64,000 nt of DNA from an uncultured Bacteroidia bacterium (lineage in GTDB: Bacteria; Bacteroidota; Bacteroidia; Bacteroidales; UBA932). The position numbers and the translations under genes are program-made. Below, one piece after another: positions 1 through 8,868 of the stretch (position 1 is the first letter of the stretch; the number at the start of each line of letters is the position of its first letter). The stretch covers positions 1-64,000 of the forward strand of contig CACZDC010000002.1 of NCBI GenBank assembly GCA_902779785.1. The letters run 5' to 3'. Under the pieces are notes generated by a model. It was not told the origin of the DNA, made no database searches, and saw only the letters and a list, made by a program, of their open reading frames with translations.

Positions 1-1392
1 TTTGACGTCCGCGGCAATTTTATCCCCTGCGTCGCCGGTATCGCCGGCTGGGTGGCAGAGAAAATCACTATCAGCAACTCCTACAATGCCGCTGATATCA
101 GCATTGTTTCAAATGGTGCCCGTGCCAATACTACGCCTTGCCGTATCGGCGGTATTGCCGGTCGTTCGCTCGGGAGTATCGAGACCTGCCAGAATTACGG
201 CGCCCTTGCCACCCGTTGCCAGAGTACGACAGTCTGGGGCGGCGGCATAGTAGGTGATGCTGCGGGCCAGGTCATTGACTGTAACAATTTCGAACACGGA
301 ACTCTGACACGTACCAACCAGGCTGACGGAGGACAGTCCAACCGCTATATCGGAATGGGCGGAATCGTCGGCGGTGCAGCGGCTGCGCTGACCGTCGAAC
401 GTTGTTCCAATATGGCTGCTGTCCTCAGCAATACTCCGACTACAGCTACGAATGCTACCATTGATCTCGGCGGTATTTTGGGATATGCTCAGAAATTTGC
501 CGTTACCCTTAAGGATTGCATCAATGATGGAGCCGTAAAATCTTCCGATACGGAAAACCGAAATGCATACGCACGTATTTCCGTTGGAGGAGTCGCTGGT
601 TGCCTGAATGGGGCGGAGAGCAAAGTGATTGGCTGCACGAATTCCGCTCTTGCACACGCCGAAAATACTCTCGGTGCAGAAACAAGCGGTGGAATTAACG
701 ACCGTCGCACTTATGTCGGCGGCATAGTAGGCATTATGGCCGACCAATCTGCTTCAGCCATTAACGGTCTTGCCGGTCTTGAGATAGTTTCCTGCACCAA
801 TACCGGTCAGGTATGGTCCCAGAACTACAATAACAGGACAACCCTTATTGGAGCTCCTTTCGGAGGAGGTATCGTAGGCGTTATTGTGGGAACAGATGAG
901 TCTCCGGCCTTGGTGAAAGAGTGCATAGCAAATTCTGCTAAGGCAATCACTAACTACCGTGGCTATGTCGGCGGTGTGGCCGCTTATGCCGGGAACGCTT
1001 CCCTCGAAAGTAACGAGGTCAGCGGCGAGGTCAGCGGAAACAAGAGCGGCATAGGTAATGGCGGTATCGTCAGCTGGGCTGTCGGCACTTCCTTGAAAGG
1101 CTGTACTTTCAAGGGAACGATCAAGACAGTTAAGAATATCGGCGGTCTTGCCTATCTGCTTGACAGCGGAAGCAGTATCGATGCTTGCAGTGTTGATGGT
1201 GCTACCATCACCAAGGGCACTGACGCAACTGCTACGGAAGCGGCTGTGCTCGTCAGCAAGGCTGCCGATGGCACAGTCATCAAAGATTGTGGCATCAAAG
1301 GCACCCTCGATGGCGCTGCCATTACTCTTGAATCAAATTTAATCACCACCGATGACGGCGCTACCGTCTCCGGAACTTATATTCTCGATTAA
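1..1392 (+). CDS. GLUG-repeat surface protein, 5'-truncated by window edge
   Basis: The reading frame is open from base 1, so the true start and any signal peptide lie upstream; 463 residues are visible. The protein is a chain of about 25-40 residue repeats built around GGIVG/GGILG/GGVAG followed by a Cys-Thr-Asn or Cys-Ser-Asn turn. This is the pattern of GLUG-type repeats that form extended beta structures on extracellular adhesin-like proteins. It is paralogous to the C-terminal part of the lipoprotein at 1546-5292. The gap to the peptide gene at 1398 is only 5 nt, so the genes are probably co-transcribed. No enzymatic motif is seen; the role is probably cell-surface binding or a structural stalk. 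The repeat class is clear, the function is inferred. Confidence 0.75.
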   Translation, partial: FDVRGNFIPCVAGIAGWVAEKITISNSYNAADISIVSNGARANTTPCRIGGIAGRSLGSIETCQNYGALATRCQSTTVWGGGIVGDAAGQVIDCNNFEHGTLTRTNQADGGQSNRYIGMGGIVGGAAAALTVERCSNMAAVLSNTPTTATNATIDLGGILGYAQKFAVTLKDCINDGAVKSSDTENRNAYARISVGGVAGCLNGAESKVIGCTNSALAHAENTLGAETSGGINDRRTYVGGIVGIMADQSASAINGLAGLEIVSCTNTGQVWSQNYNNRTTLIGAPFGGGIVGVIVGTDESPALVKECIANSAKAITNYRGYVGGVAAYAGNASLESNEVSGEVSGNKSGIGNGGIVSWAVGTSLKGCTFKGTIKTVKNIGGLAYLLDSGSSIDACSVDGATITKGTDATATEAAVLVSKAADGTVIKDCGIKGTLDGAAITLESNLITTDDGATVSGTYILD

Positions 1393-1397
1393 GAACT

Positions 1398-1532
1398 ATG
1401 AAGAATTTTTATTTAACACCCGTGACCGAGCTCGTTCCCTTCTTCCTTGAGGTGAACCTGTGCGGCAGTTATACGGTTCCGACGGTCCAGGAGGAAAATA
1501 TGGACTGGGACGATGATCAAACTAATCCTTAA
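1398..1532 (+). CDS. Small peptide (44 aa) with NLC motif
   Basis: This short gene reads M-K-N-F-Y-L-T-P at the start, has a hydrophobic stretch leading to the core EVNLCGS around residues 18-24, and ends in an acidic tail with one Trp (MDWDDDQ). It begins 5 nt after the stop of the GLUG gene upstream and ends 13 nt before the start of the next GLUG lipoprotein, so it sits inside an operon. A second peptide at 51476-51622 has the same layout (ELNLCTS core, acidic Trp-containing tail) and also directly precedes a large surface lipoprotein. That recurrence is the main reason to accept such a small gene. There is no signal peptide or transmembrane helix. Function unknown; it could be a peptide signal, a modified-peptide precursor, or a translational coupling leader. 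Confidence 0.7.
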   Translation: MKNFYLTPVTELVPFFLEVNLCGSYTVPTVQEENMDWDDDQTNP

Positions 1533-1545
1533 AGAAAGCGAAGCG

Positions 1546-4500
1546 ATGAAAAATACAAGCAATATTTTGAAGTTTGCGGCATTTGCGGCAATCGTTTCCG
1601 TAGCCTTCTCCTGCGTTCGCGAGGAGATCGAGGCTCCCGCTCCCTCCGGAGAAAAATTTACCCTCGAAGTCAGCCTTGAGCCCCAGCTTAAGACCACCCT
1701 CGGCGAGCCTAACGGTACTGGAGAGCGTAAAGTCTATTGGTCCAATGGCGACAAGATTGCCATCAATGGCGTTGCTTCTGAAGCGCTTTCCGGACTTGCT
1801 GATGAAACTCAATCTACTTTATTTACCTTTGGTGAGACAGAGTCCGCGATGATTTCCACTCCGTACAAAGTCGTCTATCCTGCTTCTATCGTGACTGTAA
1901 GTAATTATGATAATGTTACACTTCCGGACGTGCAGACATACAAGGCTGGTGGTTTCGCCGACGGAATGAGTCCTATGGCGGGTTACTCAGCAGACGGATC
2001 TTCACTCTCTCTCAAGCACCTCTGTGCCGTGCTCCACATTTCCGTGAAGCGCTCAACAGAGGCAACAGCTGATACCGACAATATCGTCGCTGTTCGTTTC
2101 AAGGGTAAGGCTGGGGAGCAGGTCTGCGGCTCATTTGCAATCGACTATTCCACTGCTACTCTTACTGGCAATTCCTCTGCCGATGCGGATAAGGAAGTGC
2201 GTGTTGCCAAGTCTCTTGCAACTTCTACATCAACCGCTGTCGAGTACTATCTTGTAGTCCCTGCCGGCACCTACACCAGCGGTTTCGAGGTCATTGTTCA
2301 GGATGCGAACAGTCATATTATGACCAAGAGCAAGAGCGCATCAACAACTCTTGTCGCGGGCAAAGTGTATAATATGGCTGAGTTTGACTTTGTACCTTCC
2401 GGTACCGAGACCGGTATCGAGATCGCCAGCGCCGAAGATCTGATTGCCTTCGCTACGGCTTACAATAACAAGGAGTATAGTGCACTCGGTTCCAGCCTTG
2501 TCGCCACGGTGACTCAGGACATCACTTTCGATGCTACTACTTCCGCCGCTTTCAATGCGACGGGAGGTATAGGCTTGAAGAACGGAGTCGGCAGTGGTAC
2601 GGAAGATTACTATTTCGAAGGAACATTCAATGGCGGCAACCGTACTATTTCGGGACTGAGTGCCACTGTGCCCCTATTTGTCGCAACTGGTAGCAATGGC
2701 GTAGTCAAAGACCTGACTGTTGACAGCGCCTGCTCGTTTGCGTTTACCCATCCCAACACCGCGGAGGCGATGTTTGCTTCTGTTGTCGGTTATCACAAGG
2801 GCATTCTGGACAATGTAAAGGTCGCTGCCGATATCAATCTTGAAGAGGTTGCCGGCGTTATCCAAATGACGACACTCGGTGGATTGACCGGCCGTACGAC
2901 AACAGGAAAGCTCCAGAATGGCTGCGAATACTCCGGCTTGATTTCTACCCCTGTAGGCTTTACGACTACCCAAAAACTCATTATCGGAGGACTTGTGGGA
3001 AGGTTTTCAAATGCAGGCAGCGTTACAGACAGTAACTTCAAGGGCGCAATCAGCAATGCAGCTCATGTTACCTCTACCGACAAGAGCAACCCTTATCTTA
3101 TCATCGGCGGCGTAGTCGGTCATATGGACGGCGGCGCAAGTGTTACTTCCTGCAACTCTACGGCAGACCATGACGCCATTGCAAGTGCGCATGCCAGTCT
3201 GAGTGCCGTTATTGTGAACAAAACAACGGTTGCTTACCATTCCGCGGTTGGCGGTATCGTTGGTGAGGTAGTAAACGGAACAGTCTCAAATTGCGCCAAT
3301 GCAGCTACCATAGGCAACTCCATTTTCAGGGGCGGTGACGCAACAGGCCGCTACATCAAGTCTGGTGGTATTGTTGGCACTAACAGGGCAGACGGTGTCA
3401 TAACCGGCTGTACAAACAACGGTAGCGTCAACCATAGGTCCAATCCGAGAATCCAGACACTTGGTGGAATAGTTGGATACAATGCTGGTTCCGTTACGGC
3501 GTGTACAAATAATGCGGCCGTGAATCATTCATCTTCAGGCCAATCCACTCCCGGCGCGCGTTCAGTAAATCTCGGTGGCGTCATTGGCGAGAACTATGCA
3601 GACAACATGATTTCCGACGTGCATAACACTGCGAATATGGAGATATCCTCCATGGAAGAAGTCAGCAGTGCTGAAGAAAGGATGGGAGGTGTTATAGGTT
3701 ACAATGAAGGAATCGTCGTGGGCGGAACATCCAAGGACATCACAAACTCCGGCCAGGTCTATCATTCGCCCAATTTCAACACAGAGTTCGCGGGTTATTA
3801 CCTTGGCGGTATCGTAGGATATACCAAAGCCTCCATTAAGAATGCGAAGAATACCGGTCGTCCGTATTTCCGCTGGCAGAACAATAGCCTTGGAGCCAAG
3901 AATGTCCATCTTGGAGGAATCGTCGGAAAGGCGGTAGGCGCCGAGAGTACCATCGAGAACTGCGATAATGTCGTGGATGCTGGCGTTACTAACTCTGCTC
4001 AGGTTTACTTGTATATGCCTGGCACTGCTGGTCACAATACGAACTACGTAGGCGGCATCGTGGGATTTACCGAAGCTACCGATCCTGTCAAGAACTGCAT
4101 CAACGGTGGCGAAGTCCGTACGGCTGCAGGAGCAAGCACGGTTCCTGTAACAGGGATTATGATGGGTGGCATCATCGGCAAGATGACAGGCTCGGGAGCA
4201 GTTGACAACGCTGACAACAGTGGACGCGTGAGAATCAATTTCGGGGTTGTGGCGGAAGCCGGAGAAAGCCACCACGGCAATTATCTTGGCGGCATTATCG
4301 GTTATATCACCAATGCCTCTGCCGTTACTGTCACCGGTTGCGACAATAGCGGCGGTGTGGACAGTTCCAACGGAGCAGGCCTCGTGGAAGATATCATTGT
4401 CTCTGGCGTGGTCGGCAGGATGGACGCTTCCGGCTCCATAGAGAACTGTAACAATAATGGCGGTCAAATCAATATGGCCATAACAGCCAACAGTGTTGGT

Positions 4501-5292
4501 CCCAAAAATCTTTATACCTCAGGTGTCCTCGGCTATTCCGCCAATGACGTTGTTGTTTCCGGATGTGCAAATACTGGAAATATTCTTGGAGGAAATAGTA
4601 CCAGGGTAGATAAGACTCCCTACTATACTGGCGGTATTGTGGCTTATCTCAAAGGGGCCTCTAAAATACTGAACTGTTCAAATACAGGTAGTACGGTAAG
4701 CAACCATGCAGGCAACAATGACACCATCGGCCAGACAGCGCTTACCGGCGGTATTGCAGGCTACGTGGAAGGAACCAACGATAATCCTATTGAGATAGGC
4801 GGAACAACCGGCTGCACTGTCAAAACATCTGCTGAACTCAGCGCCCTCCGTGGCTGGATTGGCGGTGTGGCCGCTTATGCCAAATACGCCCAAATAAGCA
4901 ATTGCACCGTAGAGAGCATTATTGGTGGTGGATGTGCAGCCCGTGGAGCCGGAGGCATCGTAGGTAAAGCAGAATACTGCACCATCAGTTCCAGTAGCTA
5001 CAAGGGCGATCAAATCAAAGCTAATCAGATACAGGCAACTACCGGAGAAGGTGGCATCGTTGGTAATCTTGACAACAGCACCATTGACGGCTGCTCTTGC
5101 TATGCTACCAAGTTCTACAATAACAACTCGCAACCATTCGGCTGCATTGTTGGAATATCCAATTCGAACAATACAATTCAGAATTGCCACTACAAAGCAT
5201 CCGTTGAAGGTCCTACTTCGGGCACAGCTGCAACTGCGCAGGTCGCCGGCTCCGGCACCTTCAGCGGCAGCGGCAATGTAGCCGACCTTTAG
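1546..5292 (+). CDS. GLUG-repeat lipoprotein with fimbrillin-like N-terminal domain
   Basis: This 1248-residue surface lipoprotein has a signal peptide with lipobox VAFSC near residue 23. I chose the ATG at 1546 because the signal peptide starts there; an in-frame start at 1513 would add 11 residues that do not fit one. Residues about 40-285 form a fimbrillin-like domain: KTTLG, then VYWSNGDKIAING, a VVYPAS strand and a Cys-containing GEQVCGSFAIDYS segment. The rest is a long array of GLUG-type repeats (GGIVG, GGVVG, GGIIG with C-x-N turns), closely related to the protein ending at 1392. The likely role is an outer-membrane-anchored adhesin or matrix protein. The N-terminal module recurs at 6382 with a phosphoesterase C-terminus. 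A strong terminator follows at 5312. Confidence 0.8.
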   Translation: MKNTSNILKFAAFAAIVSVAFSCVREEIEAPAPSGEKFTLEVSLEPQLKTTLGEPNGTGERKVYWSNGDKIAINGVASEALSGLADETQSTLFTFGETESAMISTPYKVVYPASIVTVSNYDNVTLPDVQTYKAGGFADGMSPMAGYSADGSSLSLKHLCAVLHISVKRSTEATADTDNIVAVRFKGKAGEQVCGSFAIDYSTATLTGNSSADADKEVRVAKSLATSTSTAVEYYLVVPAGTYTSGFEVIVQDANSHIMTKSKSASTTLVAGKVYNMAEFDFVPSGTETGIEIASAEDLIAFATAYNNKEYSALGSSLVATVTQDITFDATTSAAFNATGGIGLKNGVGSGTEDYYFEGTFNGGNRTISGLSATVPLFVATGSNGVVKDLTVDSACSFAFTHPNTAEAMFASVVGYHKGILDNVKVAADINLEEVAGVIQMTTLGGLTGRTTTGKLQNGCEYSGLISTPVGFTTTQKLIIGGLVGRFSNAGSVTDSNFKGAISNAAHVTSTDKSNPYLIIGGVVGHMDGGASVTSCNSTADHDAIASAHASLSAVIVNKTTVAYHSAVGGIVGEVVNGTVSNCANAATIGNSIFRGGDATGRYIKSGGIVGTNRADGVITGCTNNGSVNHRSNPRIQTLGGIVGYNAGSVTACTNNAAVNHSSSGQSTPGARSVNLGGVIGENYADNMISDVHNTANMEISSMEEVSSAEERMGGVIGYNEGIVVGGTSKDITNSGQVYHSPNFNTEFAGYYLGGIVGYTKASIKNAKNTGRPYFRWQNNSLGAKNVHLGGIVGKAVGAESTIENCDNVVDAGVTNSAQVYLYMPGTAGHNTNYVGGIVGFTEATDPVKNCINGGEVRTAAGASTVPVTGIMMGGIIGKMTGSGAVDNADNSGRVRINFGVVAEAGESHHGNYLGGIIGYITNASAVTVTGCDNSGGVDSSNGAGLVEDIIVSGVVGRMDASGSIENCNNNGGQINMAITANSVGPKNLYTSGVLGYSANDVVVSGCANTGNILGGNSTRVDKTPYYTGGIVAYLKGASKILNCSNTGSTVSNHAGNNDTIGQTALTGGIAGYVEGTNDNPIEIGGTTGCTVKTSAELSALRGWIGGVAAYAKYAQISNCTVESIIGGGCAARGAGGIVGKAEYCTISSSSYKGDQIKANQIQATTGEGGIVGNLDNSTIDGCSCYATKFYNNNSQPFGCIVGISNSNNTIQNCHYKASVEGPTSGTAATAQVAGSGTFSGSGNVADL

Positions 5293-5311
5293 TCTTTGAT
5301 TCTCTTATCTT

Positions 5312-5354
5312 ACTGCCGGTATGGCCCGCCCTGGGTCCTGCCGGCAGTTTTTTA
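5312..5354 (+). terminator. Rho-independent terminator after GLUG lipoprotein
   Basis: An 8-bp stem (ACTGCCGG at 5312-5319 with CCGGCAGT at 5341-5348) is followed by an unbroken T run. It lies 20 bases after the stop codon at 5292. A shortened copy of the same sequence lies at 6291-6317, on the other side of the kinase-like gene. Confidence 0.8.
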
Positions 5355-5428
5355 TTTGCATTTCTGATAAAGCTTTTGTATAATTGCGGTGTGAAGTAAT
5401 GTAGTAGGATGCATACTCTTTGTGAAGG

Positions 5429-6277
5429 ATGATGACAGAGGCACATATCTTGGAAGAATCTTCAAGGAAGCTTGATTCCTTGAATCAGAGAGTATGGGAT
5501 AATGGTTTTACAACAGAGACACTTGGACAAATAGCCTTATTGGCAAAGGAGGTATATAATGGCACCACGTTATTTGAACGCATTCCACAGGCGCAACACT
5601 CTGGCTTGTCGCGCGGATCTGAAATCCTGTGCGCAGCGGCCATTATCTGTAGAGGATGTCCTGGAACAGAGTCGGAGACTAGGGAGATTTACCATACAGA
5701 GGATCTCGTCGGAGACGGACGTGTTCAGGAGACGCTAGTGGAAGATTGGGCGCGCATTGTTGGCCGTTGGTTTGAGAATGCGCGTTTGTTTTTGTCATCA
5801 ATGTCACAGGCATACGACGTGGGAACAGAGAGTACGGTTTTCTTTGATATCCCTCATAGGCTTGTTCGTAAGTTTATCACTCTAAAACATTACAACGTTT
5901 TGCGCCTGGCATTGGATCGCATTATTATTCACAATGCAATCTTTCCAAGTGCATATATGCGAGTCATTGGCTTTGGCCGAGACGAGGATGGTCAATTTGG
6001 TGTTCTTATAGAACAACCATATATTGAAGGAACTGCTGTTTCTGAGGAAGAGCGCGCCATTTTTATGCACAAATTGGGATTTGACGATGCCGGTGAAGAT
6101 TTTGGTATGAAACTCAATTATAGAACTGATAATCTATACATCGGTGATTTAAATGAGTATAATGTACTAAAGGGTGCTGAGGGAATCCACGTTTTTGATT
6201 GTGACTGCCGATTGAATGTTGTTTCTCTTGGTTGCAGCGGTAAGTGGAGAATACCGTCTCCTTCTATTCGATTCTAG
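5429..6277 (+). CDS. Kinase-fold protein of the polyvalent-protein type, orphan
   Basis: This 282-residue protein has a degenerate but readable protein-kinase core. A glycine-loop-like GTESTVFF lies at 132-139, an RKF segment with candidate lysine K148, then the family-like block VIGFGRDEDGQF and EQPYIEG, a catalytic-loop-like GDLNEYNVL (D240, N245; compare HxDLxxxN), and a metal-loop-like FDCD (D257/D259). I recognise this arrangement from the Ser/Thr/Tyr kinase domain described in polyvalent proteins of phages and conjugative elements; the match is from memory. The N-terminal 120 residues include GRWFENARL, also seen upstream of the kinase core in those proteins. The gene is AT-richer than its neighbours, stands alone, and is flanked by two copies of a terminator sequence, suggesting acquisition. 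The start could be either of two adjacent ATGs (5429 or 5432). Confidence 0.6.
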   Translation: MMTEAHILEESSRKLDSLNQRVWDNGFTTETLGQIALLAKEVYNGTTLFERIPQAQHSGLSRGSEILCAAAIICRGCPGTESETREIYHTEDLVGDGRVQETLVEDWARIVGRWFENARLFLSSMSQAYDVGTESTVFFDIPHRLVRKFITLKHYNVLRLALDRIIIHNAIFPSAYMRVIGFGRDEDGQFGVLIEQPYIEGTAVSEEERAIFMHKLGFDDAGEDFGMKLNYRTDNLYIGDLNEYNVLKGAEGIHVFDCDCRLNVVSLGCSGKWRIPSPSIRF

Positions 6278-6290
6278 TTTTTTGTTTTCT

Positions 6291-6317
6291 TCCGGTCCGC
6301 CTGGGCCTGCCGGCAGT
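6291..6317 (+). repeat. Degenerate second copy of the 5312 terminator
   Basis: The sequence CCGGTCCGCCTGGGCCTGCC followed by GGCAGT repeats the 5312-5348 terminator with small internal deletions; the left arm is incomplete (TCCGG instead of TGCCGG). A T-rich run lies just upstream rather than downstream, so it probably terminates less well. The two copies bracket the kinase-like gene. Confidence 0.5.
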
Positions 6318-6349
6318 ATTGCTTTTGTCGTGATTAATAGCTAAATTTG
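6318..6349 (+). promoter_or_regulatory. Probable promoter for phosphoesterase-GH127 operon
   Basis: ATTG at 6318-6321, a 20-nt spacer, then TAAATTTG at 6342-6349. This fits the Bacteroidota consensus TTTG-N19/21-TAnnTTTG with one mismatch in the upstream box. It lies 32 nt before the ATG at 6382. The same box pair, ATTG-N20-TAAATTTG, occurs at 39788. Confidence 0.55.
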
Positions 6350-6381
6350 AGGCTTATAAATGACCTGCAATTTAGCTGTGT

Positions 6382-8865
6382 ATGAAAAGGATATTCAAAT
6401 GGAGCATTCTTGCGGCGCTGACTCTTGCGGCCGCCTCCTGCGTTAAGACTAAAGAAGTTGAGCCAGAGGGAGTTACCAGAATTACCGTGGGTACTCCGGA
6501 CGCGAAATCCTACCTCGGCGCTTCCGAAAACGGGGAACGGAAGGTATACTGGTCCGACGGAGACCAGCTCTGTGTCAACGGTGTGGCCTCGGAACCTCTA
6601 TCAGGGATTGCCGAAAACACTCTTTCGACGACCTTTACCTTCAACGGTATCCTTAATTCACCCTACTCAATCCTCTATCCCGCCTCATCTTTTGCGGACG
6701 CCACCCACGTGAGCCTTCCCGCCACCCAGGCCTATACGGCCGGCTCCTTCGACCCTGCCGCCATACTTTTTGCAGGCAGTTCCACCTCGCTTGTGGAGTC
6801 ATTGAGCGTGTCTCACCTTACCACTCTTGTGAAAATCTCCGTAAAGGCGAAGGCCGGGGCAAGCGTCACTCTTTCGGAAGTCGCCTTCGAAGGCAATGGG
6901 GGAGAGCAGCTCTGCGGTAGTTTCGGGATTGATTACTCGGTTCCGTCAATTAGCGAAGATTCTGATGCCGCCGCCGACAAAAAGCTGACGGTGACAGTGG
7001 GTCAGGTTCTTTCAAGCAGCGAAGCCCTTGAGATATTCATCTCCGTCCCCGCAAGGACATACAGCAAGGGCTTTACGGTAACGCTGAAAGACTCCAACGG
7101 CCAGGTAATGAGAAAGAAAAAGAGCACGGAGGCTGTTATGGGGGCCGGCAAACTTGTGAATATGCCGGAATTCGAATTTGCCGGCCACACCGAGTCCGAA
7201 TTCGGCATCCCGGAGATGGAGGAGGAAGACCTCGTTATGGAGGATTACAACGTCACCGGAGTGGTTATGGGCTCTGACGGCAAACTGCTTAAGGACGTAG
7301 TTGTCTCCGACGGCGAGCACTGCGTAAAGACCACGGCAAGCGGCCGCTTCTATCTGAATGTGGACCCCTCGGCGACAAAGTTCATCCACGTTAGCACCCC
7401 TTCTGGCTATATGCCTGAGGTAGAAAGCGGCCTTCCGCGCTTCTACAAGCTTCTCTCCGGCATTACTCCTTCAAACGGCGTCTATGACTGCGGCACTTTC
7501 ACCCTGAATCCCGTCGCCAATCCGGACAGGTATACTCTGCTGATTTCCGCAGACCCTCAGCCGAGGCAGAAGTCGTGGTATCAGATGGACAGGATAGCCT
7601 TCTATTCCCTGGATGTCTGCGAGGACTATTATCGGGAGTTGAGGGAGGTAGCCTCCGGGGTAAGTGGCCGCCAGGTCTATGGCGTCTGTCTCGGAGATGT
7701 CGTCCACGAGAGAATGGACCTTTTCCCGACCTACATAAATGGCCTCTCCTCAAATACTTATCCCACTTATAACATCATCGGCAATCACGACCATAATCCC
7801 GATGCCGCCAACGATGAAGTCGCCTCTGCGGAATTTGAATCGTATTTCGGTCCTTGCAGCTATTCTTTCAATATCGGAAAGCTTCATTGCATAGTCCTTG
7901 ACGACCTTATTATGGAGACGAATCCGGATGATAATAATCAGCTTACCAAGTCCGGGCACGGACTGACAGACCGGATATGGACCTGGCTGCAGGCAGACCT
8001 TTCTTTCATTCCGAAGACCACCAAACTTATGGTCTTTGCCCATGCTCCTATGTTCAAGTTGGAGAACGGCAATGAGCGCACCAATACCTCAAATCATGGC
8101 CGAGATTATGGCGCACTTTTGAATTCTTATCCCGAGGTCCACGCCTGGGGCGGAGATTCCCACTGCACTTTCAATTACATTTATCCTACTACGCACCGTA
8201 ACAAGAACACTCAGGTCCATACCCTGGCCCGTTCTACCGGAGAACTCTGGACAAATGAATATCTCGCAAACGGTACTCCTCGAGGCTTTACCATCGTCGA
8301 GGTGGACGGCAACAATATCAGCTGGCGCTTCCATCCCAACAAGTATGAGACATCGCCCTGGGTCGGTAATCAGAATTCGCCGTCCTATTCTGCTCCTTCC
8401 TATACCTACAGGGACTGGAATTACAACGGGAGCGGTATCGCAGTAATGAAGGACGGCAGCGGAATCCTGAGCGAGGCTTATCAGATGCACGCCTATCCGA
8501 AGGGCTCCTATGGCGATAATTATGTCTATGTCAATGTCTTCCTCTGGGATACCAAATGGCAGAATCCGACCTTCACCCCAGATGGCGGAAGTCCCATCGA
8601 GATGATTTGTGTCCATAGCTCCTTGGATCCCAGGAACTACAGCATAATGGATTCGGTCAAGATTCACGATCTCGGTATGACGGAAATCCGTACCCATTAC
8701 AAGACAAATCACAGTGTCCTCAAGAACTACTCAGGTTATACTGCCAGCATCGTCGGTCAGATTACTACGCTTTTCCGCGCCGAGCCTCCGGCAGGATGCA
8801 CCGGCGGCACCGTCTCGGTCACTGACCGCTTTGGCAACACTTACACCCGTCGCGTTTCCTGGTAA
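6382..8865 (+). CDS. Lipoprotein calcineurin-like metallophosphoesterase with fimbrillin-like N-terminus
   Basis: This 827-residue lipoprotein has lipobox AAASC near residue 20. Residues about 30-270 repeat the N-terminal domain of the 1546 protein (KSYLG, VYWSDGDQLCVNG, EQLCGSFGIDYS). A carboxypeptidase-regulatory-like beta domain follows at about 285-370. The phosphoesterase domain carries the metal ligands of the calcineurin superfamily: D391 (SADPQ), D439/H442 (GDVVH), N468-H469-D470 (GNHDH), H554 (AHAP) and a GDSH motif ending at H594. The last 200 residues match the C-terminal extension usual in Bacteroidales secreted phosphoesterases. It likely acts at the cell surface on a phosphorylated substrate that is not identifiable here. 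The GH127 gene begins 3 nt after the stop, so the two probably act together. The fimbrillin-like N-terminus is the unusual part. Confidence 0.85.
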   Translation: MKRIFKWSILAALTLAAASCVKTKEVEPEGVTRITVGTPDAKSYLGASENGERKVYWSDGDQLCVNGVASEPLSGIAENTLSTTFTFNGILNSPYSILYPASSFADATHVSLPATQAYTAGSFDPAAILFAGSSTSLVESLSVSHLTTLVKISVKAKAGASVTLSEVAFEGNGGEQLCGSFGIDYSVPSISEDSDAAADKKLTVTVGQVLSSSEALEIFISVPARTYSKGFTVTLKDSNGQVMRKKKSTEAVMGAGKLVNMPEFEFAGHTESEFGIPEMEEEDLVMEDYNVTGVVMGSDGKLLKDVVVSDGEHCVKTTASGRFYLNVDPSATKFIHVSTPSGYMPEVESGLPRFYKLLSGITPSNGVYDCGTFTLNPVANPDRYTLLISADPQPRQKSWYQMDRIAFYSLDVCEDYYRELREVASGVSGRQVYGVCLGDVVHERMDLFPTYINGLSSNTYPTYNIIGNHDHNPDAANDEVASAEFESYFGPCSYSFNIGKLHCIVLDDLIMETNPDDNNQLTKSGHGLTDRIWTWLQADLSFIPKTTKLMVFAHAPMFKLENGNERTNTSNHGRDYGALLNSYPEVHAWGGDSHCTFNYIYPTTHRNKNTQVHTLARSTGELWTNEYLANGTPRGFTIVEVDGNNISWRFHPNKYETSPWVGNQNSPSYSAPSYTYRDWNYNGSGIAVMKDGSGILSEAYQMHAYPKGSYGDNYVYVNVFLWDTKWQNPTFTPDGGSPIEMICVHSSLDPRNYSIMDSVKIHDLGMTEIRTHYKTNHSVLKNYSGYTASIVGQITTLFRAEPPAGCTGGTVSVTDRFGNTYTRRVSW

Positions 8866-8868
8866 GTT

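Noticed and set aside
3562..4467. 301-codon open frame on the minus strand
   Set aside because: It lies opposite the GLUG lipoprotein, has no domain or start signal, and results from codon bias of the real gene.
1..5292. Possible tandem DNA repeats or CRISPR-like array
   Set aside because: The periodicity is at the protein level (GLUG repeats of variable length); there is no constant DNA repeat with unique spacers.
5429..6277. Toxin-antitoxin toxin of HipA type
   Set aside because: HipA motifs and a partner antitoxin gene are absent; the kinase core matches the polyvalent-protein type better.
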